This document shows, one piece after another, positions 23,675-35,436 of a stretch of DNA of 64,000 nt (position 1 is the first letter of the stretch; each line of letters opens with the position of its first letter). The position numbers were made by a program, and so were the translations under genes. A model generated the notes under the pieces. The model ran no database searches. It was not told where the DNA came from and saw nothing but the letters and a program-made list of their open reading frames with translations. Location: NCBI GenBank assembly GCA_024734555.1, contig JANPWX010000650.1:11117-75116 (forward strand). Reading direction: 5' to 3'. Source of the DNA: Trochalopteron elliotii (taxonomy: Eukaryota; Chordata; Aves; Passeriformes; Leiothrichidae).

Positions 23675-24436
23675 ATCCTGCTGGCATCCCTCTGCAAGGC
23701 CCTTGGTGTGTAGATCCTCTCTCCCTGCAGGACCTGACATGGCCCAAATCCTTTGGGAGAGGGAAACACTGAGCACTCTCTAGTTTGGAGCAGGATTAAA
23801 AAAACCCCAACAAAGCAGGATTTGCTCTGTTGTGGTTAGGATGGACGTGTCAGCACAGCGAGGCTCTGAGGATTCCTGGCTCCAGCTGGGACAGGATCAC
23901 AGTGCAGGAAAGAGGGTCCTGGAAAAGCGTGTCCCTGCTGAGCAGATGTGTGACAGAAGAAACTCCAGCCAGTCCAAGCAAAGGGATCTGTCACCTCCCA
24001 GGCAGGCAGAGCGTGGGGAATGGCAGCAGGTGCCCAGGAGCGTGGGGCCATGCAGACAAGCTGGCAGCAGCAGGAATTACTCAGAGCATCCTCAGCACAG
24101 CCCCAGCATGAGCTCAGGAGCAGCTCAGGGCCGGGTGATGCTGTCCCTGGAGCCATCACGTCATGGGAAGGCACTGCCCCTGTCAGAGCAGGTGGGAGCT
24201 GCCCTCTGGGGTCCTGGCTGGCTGGTGACACCCGTGATGGACGAGCTCTGGGCCCCCAGCCCAGCAGCCTCACTCCCTGAGTTAATGGAAATGTTACACA
24301 CATGGAGCTGGCCCCTGCCCAAAGCCACTCCTGCCTCACAGGGGGAGTCACTGCTCATGGGGCTCTGCTCCACTGACAGATGCACCAGAGGGAAAGAGCC
24401 AGGAGCCATCCCCAGGCTGCAAGGCATGGCCAGGAG
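23675..24436. other. No recognisable feature
   Basis: GC-richer unique sequence. The 219-codon frame at 23832-24491 runs into the LTR and shows no domain. Confidence 0.45.
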
Positions 24437-24892
24437 TGATGCCTTGGGAAGGCTGGCCTGGAACAGAGACTGGGCAGAGCTAAGAAAATAAAGCAAATAT
24501 TTATTAAAAGGCCTTTAGGATCCACCTTGGGCAGGACAAGAGCCTGGCCAGGGCTACACCCAAGGTGGACCCAAAATGGTCACAAAATGGACACCCAGTC
24601 ACTAGGTCTCACACTTTTATAAGTTTTGATCCATTTGCATATTGGGGTTTAATTGTCCAATTACAGCTTCAGTTTATGAAGTTCCATGCTTCTTGTTTTC
24701 TCTCTTCAGCCCATCCTTGTTTGTGCTTTTGGGCCTGAAAACTTGTCCCAGTTGTCCTTGGTGTCCATATGGAAAAGGATTTGTTTTGTGTCCCTGCTCT
24801 GTGCAGAGCTGAGTGACACACTGTGGGCTCAGAACTGCACCCCTGGGCAGCACAGAGTCTGAAAGACATGAAAACTAAAACTTAAGGCATCA
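24437..24892 (-). mobile_element. Solo ERV LTR (family B), minus strand
   Basis: Ends are a perfect 9-bp inverted repeat, TGATGCCTT and AAGGCATCA. The direct repeat GGAG flanks it (24433-24436 and 24893-24896). On the minus strand it has a TATAAAAG box (24614-24621) and AATAAA (complement of 24500-24505) in LTR order. It is the same family as 11563-12007. A 4-bp TSD would suit an ERV1-type element, but four bases are weak evidence. Confidence 0.75.
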
Positions 24893-25084
24893 GGAGCTCT
24901 TGCCTATCTTCCTCAGGGCAGGAAGAATTCCCAAAAGTTTTTCTCCAAGATAAGTGTGTCAGGAGGACCCCAGGGGTCACCACCCTTTAGGCACAAGGTG
25001 TAAAAGCAGCAGGACACATCCCTTCCCCAGCTGTGCTGCACTGAGCTGCCAACCAAGAGGTAAAATCCTTTAACATTCAGGAAT
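24893..25084. other. No recognisable feature
   Basis: Short spacer. Confidence 0.5.
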
Positions 25085-25310
25085 CAGGAGAGGGTGAGGT
25101 TGGAGATCAGGGAAAAGGCTCTTCCCCCAGAGGGTGCTGGGCACTGCCCAGGCTCCCCAGGGAATGGGCACAGCCCCGAGGCTGCCAGAGCTCCAGGAGA
25201 GTTTGGACAATGCTCTCAGGGACAGGGTGGGATTGTTGGGGGGTCTGTGCAGGGCCAGGAGCTGCACTGGGTGATCCCTGTGGTCCTTCCCAACTCAGGA
25301 TATTCTATGA
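25085..25310 (+). mobile_element. CR1 LINE 3' end, plus strand, third subfamily
   Basis: TGGGCACTGCCCAGGCTCCC, CAGAGCTCCAGGAGAGTTTGG, GGGTGATCCCTGTGGTCC and TTCCCAACTCAGGATATTCT followed by ATGACTTCATG are a sense CR1 end of the branch ending in 'CAACTCAGGATATTCTATGA'. Confidence 0.9.
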
Positions 25311-26270
25311 CTTCATGAACATCCCATGAACTCGAGGTAACATTCAAGACAGGGAAGGTCAGAAGATTTCTGCACTCAGCCCTGACAGCTCCCTGAGGCT
25401 GTTTTCAAAACCCTTGCAATGGCTGGTTCTTCCATCCCCTCACAGAGTCCAAACCCGAGGAGGGTCTTGTTTTTATTAAAATGTTTCACATCTTTTATAA
25501 CCTCCCTGCCAGCTGGATGGCTGCACTCTCAGGGCAATTATATGCATCATCTAAACATCATCTAAAATGAAAGGACTTCGTTTAATTAGGTTATTTAAAT
25601 GACATGTTTGATGGAAAAAGCCAAGCAGACTTAACAGGATATTTAACACTCACGTTTCGTTTGCATGAGTACAAAACATTATCTGAAAGCCTGGGGAAAT
25701 GAAGGGCAAAACTGCTGGTGACTCCAGAGGCTGTGCACCAGATGTTGGCAAAGAAAAAGGATCAGAGAGGTGACACAGGAGCTGCCACCTGGAGAGATTG
25801 GCACCACTGCCATGGTGGAGGTTTCTGAAGGGAATCCTCCCTTTGCTCACCAGCCTGTGGTTTATTTCTCCCCTACAGAAATAGTCCTGCCCACAAGTTT
25901 AAAGTGTTTTTTCCTCCTGCTTTTCTCCTGATTTCCTCTGTGTGGAAAAGAAAGCACAAAGATGTTTTAAAAATGGAAAATACTTTCCCTTCAACAAACC
26001 AAACCTCAAAGCACAGCTGCTGTTGAAAAACAAGAAAATTGGGATTTCCTACCAAACCCAAGAGGTGCAGTTCCAATTCCTTCAACTCCTTACTCCCAAA
26101 TTTGAGAAGTCTAAACCTAAATGGAGATTTTAAGTCTATTTTAGAGGCATGACAGAAAATACTTCCAATTTCATTACTTTCTAAAATACACACACTGCAG
26201 GTGCCAGAGGCAGAGGAGGCAGCAGGGTGGAAGGTACAGTCTCAGGCACCACACCAAGCACCACAGCATC
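25311..26270. other. No recognisable feature
   Basis: Unique, AT-richer sequence with no supported feature. Confidence 0.5.
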
Positions 26271-26637
26271 AAAAAACCCCAGGGAAACCCCAACCAAACA
26301 ACTACAAAAAAAAAAAAACAAAAAACCCCCAAACCAAACCAAACAAAAAAACCCAAAAAACCACACCAAAACAAACAAACAAACAAACAAACCACAAAAA
26401 AAAAACCAACCAAAACCCACACAACAAAAAAACCCCAAACCAAAAAACTACCAAAACAAAAAAAATCCCACCCAGAAAACCCCCACAAAAACCTCCAAAT
26501 TCACAAAAAAAACCCAAACAAACCCTAAAAATCACCAAAAAAAACCCCCAAAACAAAAAAAAAAAACCCACAAAAAACCCAAGAAACCACAAAAAACGAA
26601 AGGCAACCCCAAACCCACCAAAAAAAAAACCAACCTC
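26271..26637. repeat. A/C-only low-complexity tract
   Basis: About 370 bp made almost wholly of A and C on the plus strand, as A-runs and CCC/CCAAA blocks with no fixed period. G and T together make up only a handful of positions. The Lys/Thr/Pro-rich and Phe/Gly/Trp-rich open frames on the two strands come from this bias. Confidence 0.93.
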
Positions 26638-27195
26638 CACTTGGCACACACAAGCAGCATTTACCCTTTTCAGATGGTGTTTTCTCCATCCTGCTGGAAC
26701 ACACAGAGCTGAGGCAGTTTCTCTTTCTGCACAGGCAGTGAGCAGTGCTGAGAGTTAAAAGCCAATTCCTAAATGCCATATTCAATATTTTCCCTACTCA
26801 AACAGTAGAACAGCAAATACAACAGATGAAAAAAAAAGAGAATACAGAGAATTGCCCTTGGGAAAGCAGAGAGGAAAGACACATCTGTTAGACTTAAATG
26901 AGGAATTGCTGGGAAATTTTTAGGTTTCTCTGACAGCGGGAAGTGTTTTGAAACATCCTTTTCCATGGTTTCTCAGGAAGAATGAGACATGGACCTTTCA
27001 TGCTTTCCTAGATGCAACTCCACGTTATCCCTGTGTGTGATGCAGTGCCCAAAAGTCTGAATAGTGGCCACAGCTGCTCCCAGCAGGCAGGAGAAGGCAC
27101 CAGGCACCCTCTGTGACACCCCTGGGTAGTGATGCACCCCACACGCCCAGCAGCTGCTTCAAAACAAGGAAAGAGTCTCAATTTACCTTTGGACA
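26638..27195. other. No recognisable feature
   Basis: Unique sequence between the A/C tract and the first LTR of the 27-29 kb cluster. Confidence 0.45.
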
Positions 27196-27532
27196 TGTTA
27201 GGAAGTTTAGCTGGAAGATTCTGTGGGTTTCTCATTCTAATTGGCTCGGGGCCAGCCCAGAATTGTGGACTGGACTCTGAGAATGTAACCCAAAGACTGT
27301 TGTTACTCTCATTGGGCCAAGGGCCAAAAAGCCCACTTAAGCAAGTCCTAAAGAGAGAGAACAAAGCAACTCCAGGCTTTTTGAGGTGTCTTAGCAAGGT
27401 GCAAGAGATTTCTCAGGCATCTATGCTTATTATTTGTTTCCTGTAACGTTTGTTATTTTGTTATATTTTCTTTATTAAACCTTTTGATTTACAAAACACC
27501 TTGGAGGAACAGTCTCGCTCAAATTAATTACA
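27196..27532 (+). mobile_element. Probable ERV LTR (family C)
   Basis: A candidate start TGTTAGGAAGTTTAGC leads to a T-rich R/U5 with TTTATTAAACCTTTTGATTT, a poly(A)-signal context common in avian LTRs, and an end near ATTAATTACA. No TSD was found and no other copy is in the window, so the limits are approximate. Confidence 0.5.
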
Positions 27533-27812
27533 GCCACTTCTCTGCCAGGCTGTCTCTCAGAGTGTGGGTCAAACCCACAGCCCTGTGCCCAGGGCAGGGA
27601 GCATCACAAGGAGCACCTCCAGGGCTTTTCCCCTTGCCCCTTCCAGCCCAGGAAGTGGCCAAAAATGTCAGTGAGTGAGTCACCAGCACTGGAAAGGCTC
27701 TGTGAGCCCAGCTCTTGGCTCTGTGTGGTGGTTGAGCATGAATGTCAAGGGTTTTTTTTTTCCTAAGGAAGTTATAGTGACGTGTATCTCCACAAACTCT
27801 AAAGAAGCTCCT
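27533..27812. other. Spacer between LTRs, nothing recognised
   Basis: Its last six bases, GCTCCT at 27807-27812, are the left TSD of the next LTR. Confidence 0.5.
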
Positions 27813-28116
27813 TGTTGTCTTGATCTTTTTCAGCCTTCTGATGTTTGCATTTTTGTAGTGGAGTTTTTTACAGATTTTCATGGAAACAAAAGTAGTGTTA
27901 TTGTAAACTGTTCTTGCTTATCGTTCCTCTCTTGAGGAAAGACAATTGGTGGACTTCTAGTTTAACCAGTGTGGTTGGAGAGGTGTCAACCTCGTTTGTC
28001 CAATCCATGGTCATTGTCCAAACTCTATATAAATCAAAGTCAAAAAATAAACATCTCTCTTTTTGCCCTGATGACTGACTGCGTGTGTGTCGTTCTTTTC
28101 ATGTCCTATAGCAACA
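27813..28116 (+). mobile_element. Solo ERV LTR (family A), perfect 6-bp TSD
   Basis: Starts TGTTGTCTTGATC and ends AGCAACA. GCTCCT lies on both sides (27807-27812 and 28117-28122). TATATAAA is at 28026-28033 and AATAAA at 28046-28051, in the right order. The R region carries the CAGCCTTCTGA motif shared with the copies at 40634, 53954 and 54509. A 6-bp TSD fits class II (ERVK-like) integrases. It is the most diverged family A copy here. Confidence 0.88.
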
Positions 28117-28530
28117 GCTCCTCTCCCAAAGTGATGCAGAATTGTGTTTAAATAATTGCAACTGACTGAAAATCAGGTTTCTCTCTGTGTTGAGTAAAAA
28201 AGTGAACAGTTTGTGGTAGAGAAAAAGGTGTTTGAATGTCTCATTTTTTTTTTTTCCTTTCCTTAGTGTATGTTAATTAAATCTATATGTTTCACTTTTA
28301 AGTTAAGCCTGTTTCTCCTTTTTCTCCCAAAATCCTATCTCCCAGCTGGCAAACAAAACTTGGCAGACATAAAACTACCACACTCTGCCATGACACAACC
28401 CCCTTGCACCTGGCCCTGGCTCTCCCTTTAAACTGTGTGTGGGTCTATCACCCCGTCCCTCTGCTCCACAGCTCTGTCATCATGTCACACACACACACTC
28501 TCCTCTGTCCCCAACACTTCAGGACAAAAC
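28117..28530. other. Spacer between LTRs, nothing recognised
   Basis: Holds the right TSD of the preceding LTR and, at 28525-28530, the left TSD (CAAAAC) of the next. A T-run lies at 28246-28256. Confidence 0.5.
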
Positions 28531-28840
28531 TGTGGGTCTGAGAGATTTTAGCCTGCTGGCAGCTGCTAACTTCTTCCCGAGGAAAAATTTCTCAAGGAAG
28601 CTTCTTCTCAAAACAATCTTGGCAAACAACTCTCCTTTCTCAGAACAATCTTTCTCCAGGTGGTGTTTTGCTGTTTCTCTGGGATGGGATTAGAGAAGTG
28701 TCGTTCCAATTCACCAATCATGTTAAGTCTGTATCAGAACACCTTATAAAAGGTACTAAGCATTAAAAAATAAAGCATTTTTTCTATGCTCTTTGCCTTC
28801 TGAAGTATTTGGAGTCTTTCTTTTGTGTCCTACAGCGACA
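28531..28840 (+). mobile_element. Solo ERV LTR (related to family A), perfect 6-bp TSD
   Basis: Starts TGTGGGTCTGAG and ends CTACAGCGACA. CAAAAC flanks it at 28525-28530 and 28841-28846. TATAAAA is at 28745-28751 and AATAAA at 28769-28774. The 3' end shares the TTTCTTTTGTGTCCTACAG-type ending with family A, but U3 differs. It is 310 bp long. Confidence 0.88.
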
Positions 28841-29349
28841 CAAAACAGCTCAGAAGGCTGAAGGAATAAAAGCAGAGGTGCCTCTCAAAGCTGCAGGAGC
28901 TGCTCTTAAATCCTGACAGTTCTTGAGACATGAAAAGCTTTAGAGGGGAAAAAAGCTTTTTGCTGGGCAGGAAGGTAGCAAGGAGAGTAATTCCCTGGGA
29001 ATTTCCTGGCCACGGGCAGCCTACAGCTGTGGGAATAGGCTTTAAAATAGGGAGGGAAGGCAGGGTGGGGTGCAGGAGGCAGTGAGAGGAAGGGAAATGG
29101 AGAATATTGCACACAGGTAACCTGCCTGGACAGGGAGGGGAAAGGCTGCAGTGAGCCCAGACTCCTGGGATGAAAATGCCTCCAGGATTTGTCTCCACAG
29201 GGATGCATTTTGGCTCCTGGTTGGAGTGGGAGCACAGCTCAGTGTGAATGGCAGTGACACTGGGGCTCCAGGCATGCCACCAAATGAAGACATTCAGATC
29301 CTCACCAGCACAGCTTTTAGTAATAATAATTCTCATTATGAGGCCTATC
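28841..29349. other. No recognisable feature
   Basis: Unique sequence; the 182-codon minus frame over it shows no domain. Confidence 0.45.
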
Positions 29350-29605
29350 GTGACAGGACAAGGGGGAACGGCCTTCAAGTGAAGGAGGAGAGGTTTAAAT
29401 TAGAGATTAGGAGGAAATTCTTCCCTGTGAGGCCCTGGCACATGTTGCCCTGAGAGGCTGAGGACTCCCCACCCCTGGAATTGTTCAAGGCCAGGTTGGA
29501 CAGGGATTAGAACGACCTGGGATGACTGGGCTGTGACAGCAGGGGCTGGAATGAGATGAGCTTTAAGGTCCCTTCCAACTCAAACCATTCTGGGATTCTA
29601 GGATT
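29350..29605 (+). mobile_element. CR1 LINE 3' end, plus strand
   Basis: GACAGGACAAGGGGGAACGG, GAGATTAGGAGGAAATTCTT, CTGTGAGGCCCTGGCACATG, AAGGCCAGGTTGGACAGGG and TTAAGGTCCCTTCCAACTC then CATTCTGGGATTCTAGGATT tail. Confidence 0.93.
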
Positions 29606-32600
29606 ATCCTTTAGCACAATTATCCCAATTTGATGCTCAGCACCACCTCACCCTGCCCACCCTGCTGCAGTTTCTACACCCTCTCCCTACCAAGACAACA
29701 ATTCCCTGACTGCTGGATTGTTGTTGTTGTGCTGGATTTTGCTGCTGCAGCCCTGGCAGCCCATCTGTGAGAGCTCAGCATGATCTGCAGGCCCTGTGCC
29801 TTCACACAGGCACAGGGAAAATGCTTCCAGCTTTGGGTTCAGGCAAGTCCAAGTCACCATTCCCAAACCCAGCAGAATCCCAGGGAATCCTCTCCATGGC
29901 CTGGACCTGCAGTGCAGCCACTTGGGGAGGTCTGTGGGGAGGAAAAGAGCCCTGGAAAAGAAAATGAAAGTCTGAGAAATTTACTGAGCTTGGCTTGGTA
30001 TGTGGTTGTGCATCAGAGCTGGGTAAATGAAGATCTCAGGGAAAGCTTGGTTTGGCTCAAGCCAGAACAAACTTTTTTCCAAAAATGAATAAAGAAACTG
30101 AAAACCAGATCCCCAAATAGCCTCAGTTCTTTCCCTGCTGTTTCCAAAACTCCATTTCTTCTGGTGAATTAACTTTTTGGACCTCCTACAATGAAACAGC
30201 CACTTCCGAATACAAACAGAGCAACCCAGAGCACGTTCAAATAAACACTCCCCTTGTGTGTATTTGTATCTTTCATCATGTACTAAGTTTTCTGTAGGGC
30301 TAATTTGTATTTGTAAACTTTGAGATAAAGGTACTCCGAGAGTTTACTTCTATGTAACATCACACATCCAAATAAACTGCAGCACAAATCCCATCCAGGT
30401 TTGCCTTTCCCCCTAATTTCATACTTGAATTTCCTCCTGCCCTAAACCAGCAACAACAAAGCCAACAAGGAAAACTGAACACAAACAACCTTGTGCACTC
30501 GATTCCAGGCTGCAAAAAGCTCAAGGATTCAAGCTACAAATCCAGCCAGAAGATTCCAAAAATCGTTGTGGGATTGGCAGCAGCAAGAGATTAATCACTT
30601 TTAATGATACTTAACATTCCCACTTCAAATTAATTTAGGTCTTCACGAGCCATTTGATTTCAAAATGGGTGAAGAAAACTGGCAGCAAAATGCACCACAA
30701 GAATGGGACTGCTGGGATCAGTGTGACCCTGAGTGTGATCCCTGTTTCCTCATGTGGTCCAGAGCACTCAGGCAGACTAGAGGAACACAGTTTTGAGATG
30801 GAAAAAAATCCCCCCCAAAAAATCACCAAATGGAGATGAGAGAAGGCGAAGTGTGTCTGTTTCTCTCCACACCATAACAGACAGGATGAGATGCACATCA
30901 AGGTCTCCAAATTTTTCAGTCCAGCATCCCCTGAAAACACAGACATGACCAAAAGCACCCCCAAAGTTGTATCCAGTTATCATTTTACCTCTCGGCAACA
31001 AAACAGGGAACTTGGATTTTTTTTTTTTTTTTTTTTTGTCTGACAGCTGGTCCAAGACACAGCACACGTGCAGAACAATTTTTCACCACAGAGGATGGGA
31101 TTTCCATCATTACCACCCCACAGGCTCCTACCAGATGGTTTTTTGGGGAAAAATTCATGGGGTGCAGGCAATGACAGCCTTCCTGAGCAAAGGGGATGCT
31201 GAATCTCCTCCTGCAATGGACTCTCTTTCTGTTCAATAATGGAACAAGCAGAAAAGAAGACAGGGAAAAACAATAACCACATTCCTTCAAAAAACTCCTC
31301 AAAGAGTTTTCTTGTGAATTGTATGTCCATAAAATCATTTTTGTGGGCTTGTTTTATCAAAACCATCCCCCTTCCTATGTCAATTATCCATTACATGATA
31401 TTTCTGTCATGTAATTTGATGTCTTGCCCATGTTTCTTTGCACTGCAATGAAAAAATGTCTTGTCTGTGGAAAACCACTCAGATAATCTGAATTTTCCAG
31501 TTGTTGGCAGTTCACAGATTGTTGTTTTTGGTTTTTTGGTTTTTTTTTTTCTTTTTTCTTCACAATTGCTTGTTGAGTGGTTTAAGAGAACATCGCTGCC
31601 CTCAATTATCTCTTCTCCCCAGCAAAATGAATTCCCAGTGAAACCCTGATATTCCACATCCCAGACAAGTCTCCATGAATTGCAGCCGAAGCCACGGGCA
31701 CAGAAACCCATCCAGCCCTACACACCTGCAGACATTTCACAAAACTGTCAGCAAGGCATAAACCCAGGGATTTACCACATTCCCTGAGTGGTTTGCAAAC
31801 ACCTTGAGCTGGGCTGAACCCAGGGTCTGACCCTGTCTCAAGAGACCACTTCCTTCCCCCTGGATACACAAACCAAGAGTGATTTCCCCCAGATCAGGGT
31901 CACAGGGATGTAGGAGGGCACCAGGAGAGGGAAGACAACTCCTGCTGCATCTCTGAGCTGGGATTGATTTCCTGACCACTCCAGCTCAGAGATGCAGCTC
32001 TGCAGCAGTTGAGCTCCACTGGTTTGCCACAAAAAAACTGGTTTTATTAATTGCACTGGAGCCACCTCTGCATTGCTGCTGCCTTTCTTGGCGATCCCCT
32101 GCTGTCTGGGAGCTGCTGATGTTGCGTTTCTCCTCTCAGGCTGGTTGATGCCTCCGATCCCCCCCGGCGCCTTTCCGTGCTTTCCCTGCTGGCTGCGGTC
32201 CCTCCCATCGCCTTTGTAATCCTTTCCCTCTGGGAAAGATCCTTTCCCTCAGCGCCTCAGAGCCTTCCTCCCACCTTCAGCCACACTCGAACTTGTCCTT
32301 TGTCCAGCCGGGTCTGCCACTGGTTTTCTTTAATCCCACACCCTTGTTCTGCCGGGTGGGGATGAGGCTGATGCTTTGCTGTGGGGCTGCAGTCAGGCTT
32401 CACCCTCCTCCTCTCCTTTCCTTAGGAAGCACCAAAAGCACAACCAGATTATAAATTTCTCCTGATTGTTCTGAATTTGGAAGAAGTTGAAATGACCTCC
32501 TCTAGAATCCTCGTTTTTCTGCCTCAGTTTACAGTTTTAAGGAGATTTAAGGGCTCTCGTGTTTATTTCACAGCTCTCCAGATTCAGTTCCAGAGCTACA

Positions 32601-33515
32601 TTAAATAAAAACAGATGAATTGAATCCATTAACCTCTTTGGGACACTGTCTCCAAACATTATGGAAGTCAACATCCTTGGAGAAGCATCTGATTCCCTGA
32701 AAGGTGAGGTTATTCCTAATGAATCTCTCCAGGGGAGTTAGAAGAGGGGGCTGGAATTTTTGCACATCCTGGAGATGGCTTTTGGCTGTGCTGTGCTAAT
32801 AAATAAGGACTAATTTCTGAGAGCATAACTCATGCTGGTGGGAGATAAGAAAGGAATGCAAGTTCCCTCGGAGAGCAGCCTAGGAGAGAGTTATCCTGCA
32901 GGATCAGAGCAGGAATCAACAGCAGAGGCCAGTGGCCAATAATAAATCCAGCCTTGCAGAGCAGAGCCTGGATGGTGGATTCCCACCCTCCAGGCAGTGG
33001 GGGAGCAGGAGAAGAGCCAAACTCTCCTCACAGAGCAAGGGGTTGGTGTTTGCAACACAAACTCCATTGGAACAGCAGCCCCTCGAGCTCAGAGTTGAGG
33101 GGAATGTGTTCCTGCAAGGGGAGACAACAGGAGACAGCCCCAGTCCTCCCAGCAGAGGTGTCTGTGGTGCTCCTGGTCAGGCAATCCTCAGGGAGGAGGG
33201 AGTCAGGTCCAAGTGGTTTCAAGCTGGAGGGTGCCCCAGGCAGACCAACACTTCTGCACACTCAAGAGAAGCAAACCTGGTTCCCTCTGCTGCTGCTCTG
33301 CCTGCTCCTCATTTCCCAGGGGATGGAGGTTCAAGCAGCACCTCAGGAATGACAGGTCACCTCCAGCATCCTGTGGATTTAAAATCCCCACCCCTGAACG
33401 TTCAGTTGTTCAGAAACCCTAGATAATGTGCATTAGCCTTCTTGCCCTGCTCTTCATGCTCTGACTGCCTAAATTTTCCCCTCTAACTTTCACCACAGGA
33501 AGGTTTTGACCATAA
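29606..33515. other. Nearly 4 kb with no recognised repeat or gene
   Basis: The longest stretch without a recognised element. It holds a 21-T run at 31017-31037, a T-rich patch at 31510-31560 and a GC-richer patch at about 32090-32340. No exon with a recognisable domain was seen. Being relatively repeat-poor, it is a fair place to look for conserved elements. Confidence 0.45.
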
Positions 33516-33582
33516 CTTCACAGAACCATAAAATCAAGGAGTGGTTTGGGTTTGAAGGGACCCTCCTGCCATGGGCAGGGAC
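33516..33582 (-). mobile_element. CR1 LINE 3' tip, split from its body
   Basis: TTCACAGAACCATAAAATC, GTGGTTTGGGTTTGAAGGGA and CCTGCCATGGGCAGGGAC are the last part of a minus-strand CR1. The CR1 consensus next reads ACCTTCCACTATCCCAG, which resumes at 33978. Confidence 0.82.
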
Positions 33583-33977
33583 CCTGCATGGCCAGTTTGT
33601 CCCTCCTCCTTCAGCTGTAACAAGCTGATGTCCCACACGTGCCTAAATCCTGTCCTGACACATTCATGTTCCCAGGATTAATCCTGTAAGGAGTAATTCA
33701 TTTTTAGTTGGGAATCCTGACCTACATTCTATAGCTCTAGCCTAAAACTTAGGAAATGCTTCGTGTCTGTCCTGACCCTTCCAAATCTGAGTTTTAAAGG
33801 CCTCCTAATCCTGGGTACACACTCCACAGGCTGCCAGATCCATGGGTATAACAAAAGCCATTCTGCAGGACATTTCCCATTCCTTGTGCTTTTCACAGAA
33901 CTCCAATTTCTGGTCTCTGGGGGCTTGTACACATCTCCCACTTCATTTGTTCCATTTTTTTGGCAGCCAGGCCTTGC
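33583..33977. mobile_element. About 395-bp insertion inside a CR1, nature unknown
   Basis: This segment separates two CR1 pieces that are collinear and on the same strand. That suggests it arrived after the CR1. No LTR ends, poly(A) or TSD could be pinned down. Two unrelated CR1 fragments lying near each other is the alternative. Confidence 0.4.
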
Positions 33978-34115
33978 TGTAGCACCTTCCACTATCCCAG
34001 GGTGCTCCAAGCCCCATCCAAAATGGCCTTGGACACTCCCAGGGATGGGGCAGTCACAGCTGCTCTGGGAAACCTGTGCCAGGGTCTCACAGGAAATAAT
34101 TTGTTCCTAAAATTT
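33978..34115 (-). mobile_element. CR1 LINE body, continuation of 33516-33582
   Basis: CACCTTCCACTATCCCAGG, GTGCTCCAAGCCCCATCC, GGGATGGGGCAGTCACAG and AACCTGTGCCAGGGTCTCAC. Confidence 0.88.
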
Positions 34116-35436
34116 ATTTCTTCTTTTTTGCATGACATGGAAGATGTTTGATCTTTCTTCTAGCACCCACCAGGGGTTGTTGGCACAGGACACTGAGGAG
34201 GAGTCCTTGTGGATGGTATTGGTTTAATGTGTGGTGTAATGTTCATGTTCTCACTGCTTTTGGGAAGCCTGAGGTCTGCACATTCCTCTTGTCTGCTCTG
34301 ACCTCCTTGGGTCAACACCTTCCAAAAAATCTTCCTGAAAGTTCTTGGCATGGGCAGGACAGGATCTTTTATTCCTTAGCAGTGTCAGAGGCAGCAGAAC
34401 ATGAGAGGACAGTGCCAGTGTTGCCAGGCTCCCTCCCCAGTTCTTCTCTGATGGGAGAAGGACCAAAGCCAGGGAGAGCTCAGGAATTCCAATTTTCAAT
34501 GGAACAGCTGCCTAGCAGGGATGACAGAGCTGCTCCAGAGGACTCCCAGTCGTGCTGAGGGCTGAGGTTTTTTCCTGCTCACTTGACCTGTCTACCCTGG
34601 GACGGAGGGAAAGGGACACCACATTCCTCTGGAAAGCAGGAGCTGAAGCCCAGCTCTTCCTCATGGATCAAATTGTTTCTGCAGAACTCATTGCACCTGG
34701 TCTGTATTTACAGATGAGAAGTGAAGGGAATGGAACTGTGGAGAAAATGGGGTGGGAAGATCAGATCTCAGCTATGCAACACTGCATTGTTCTGTGAGCA
34801 ATTAAAATAAAATCTCCTATGTCAAACCAAAGCCAGATTATTGAACTTGTAAGGGGCTAATCCAGTTTCCTATCCAACCCTGCATTTCCCCAGCACATCT
34901 TTGAACAGGATCTCAAAGATGTGCTCAAAATAAATGGAAAAAATGTGAAAGAAATGCACAGCAATCCTTCAGTGTCTTAAAAATCACTAGGGAAAGGTTT
35001 CCTGAAAGCAAAATATTTAGGGCCTTGCAGGAGCTTTGTACATATCAGAAAACATGCTTACCCAAACTGGCAAGGACAGGCAATTCTGCCACAACAGGGA
35101 CTGTGAAATCCATTTCTGGGAGAGGGATACCCGTGTTAATGAAAGCAGCAGCACCCACCAAGTGAACAAACTGAGTTTCAGTGTCAGCTTTCCCATGTCA
35201 GCCACAGCCTCTGCTCCACACACAGGGATTGCTGTCAGCTCAGGAATGGCTCATTCCAGTACAAACCCCAGTTCCAGAGCACCAGGAAAACTCCAGTGCC
35301 AGCAGTGTCTCTCTGTGGGCAGATTTTGGTGGCCATCAGTGCTGACATCCTGATGGGACAATCACCCAACCACCCCTGCACCGAGGCACGGCCCTCAGGA
35401 AGGTGGATAAGGACAACAACCTCATGCAAGAAGGGA
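34116..35436. other. No recognisable feature
   Basis: Unique sequence; no supported gene or repeat. Confidence 0.45.

Noticed and set aside
23464..23783. Ser/Glu, Asn/Gln, Asp/Ser and Ile/Leu dipeptide-repeat frames
   Set aside because: Hexanucleotide array with an N gap.
26174..26785. Lys/Thr/Pro-rich frame of 185 codons and Phe/Gly/Trp-rich frames on the other strand
   Set aside because: Produced by the A/C-only tract, in which stop codons cannot readily form on the plus strand.
27813..28840. Reading 27813 and 28531 as 5' and 3' LTRs of a short provirus
   Set aside because: Their U3 sequences differ and each has its own TSD.
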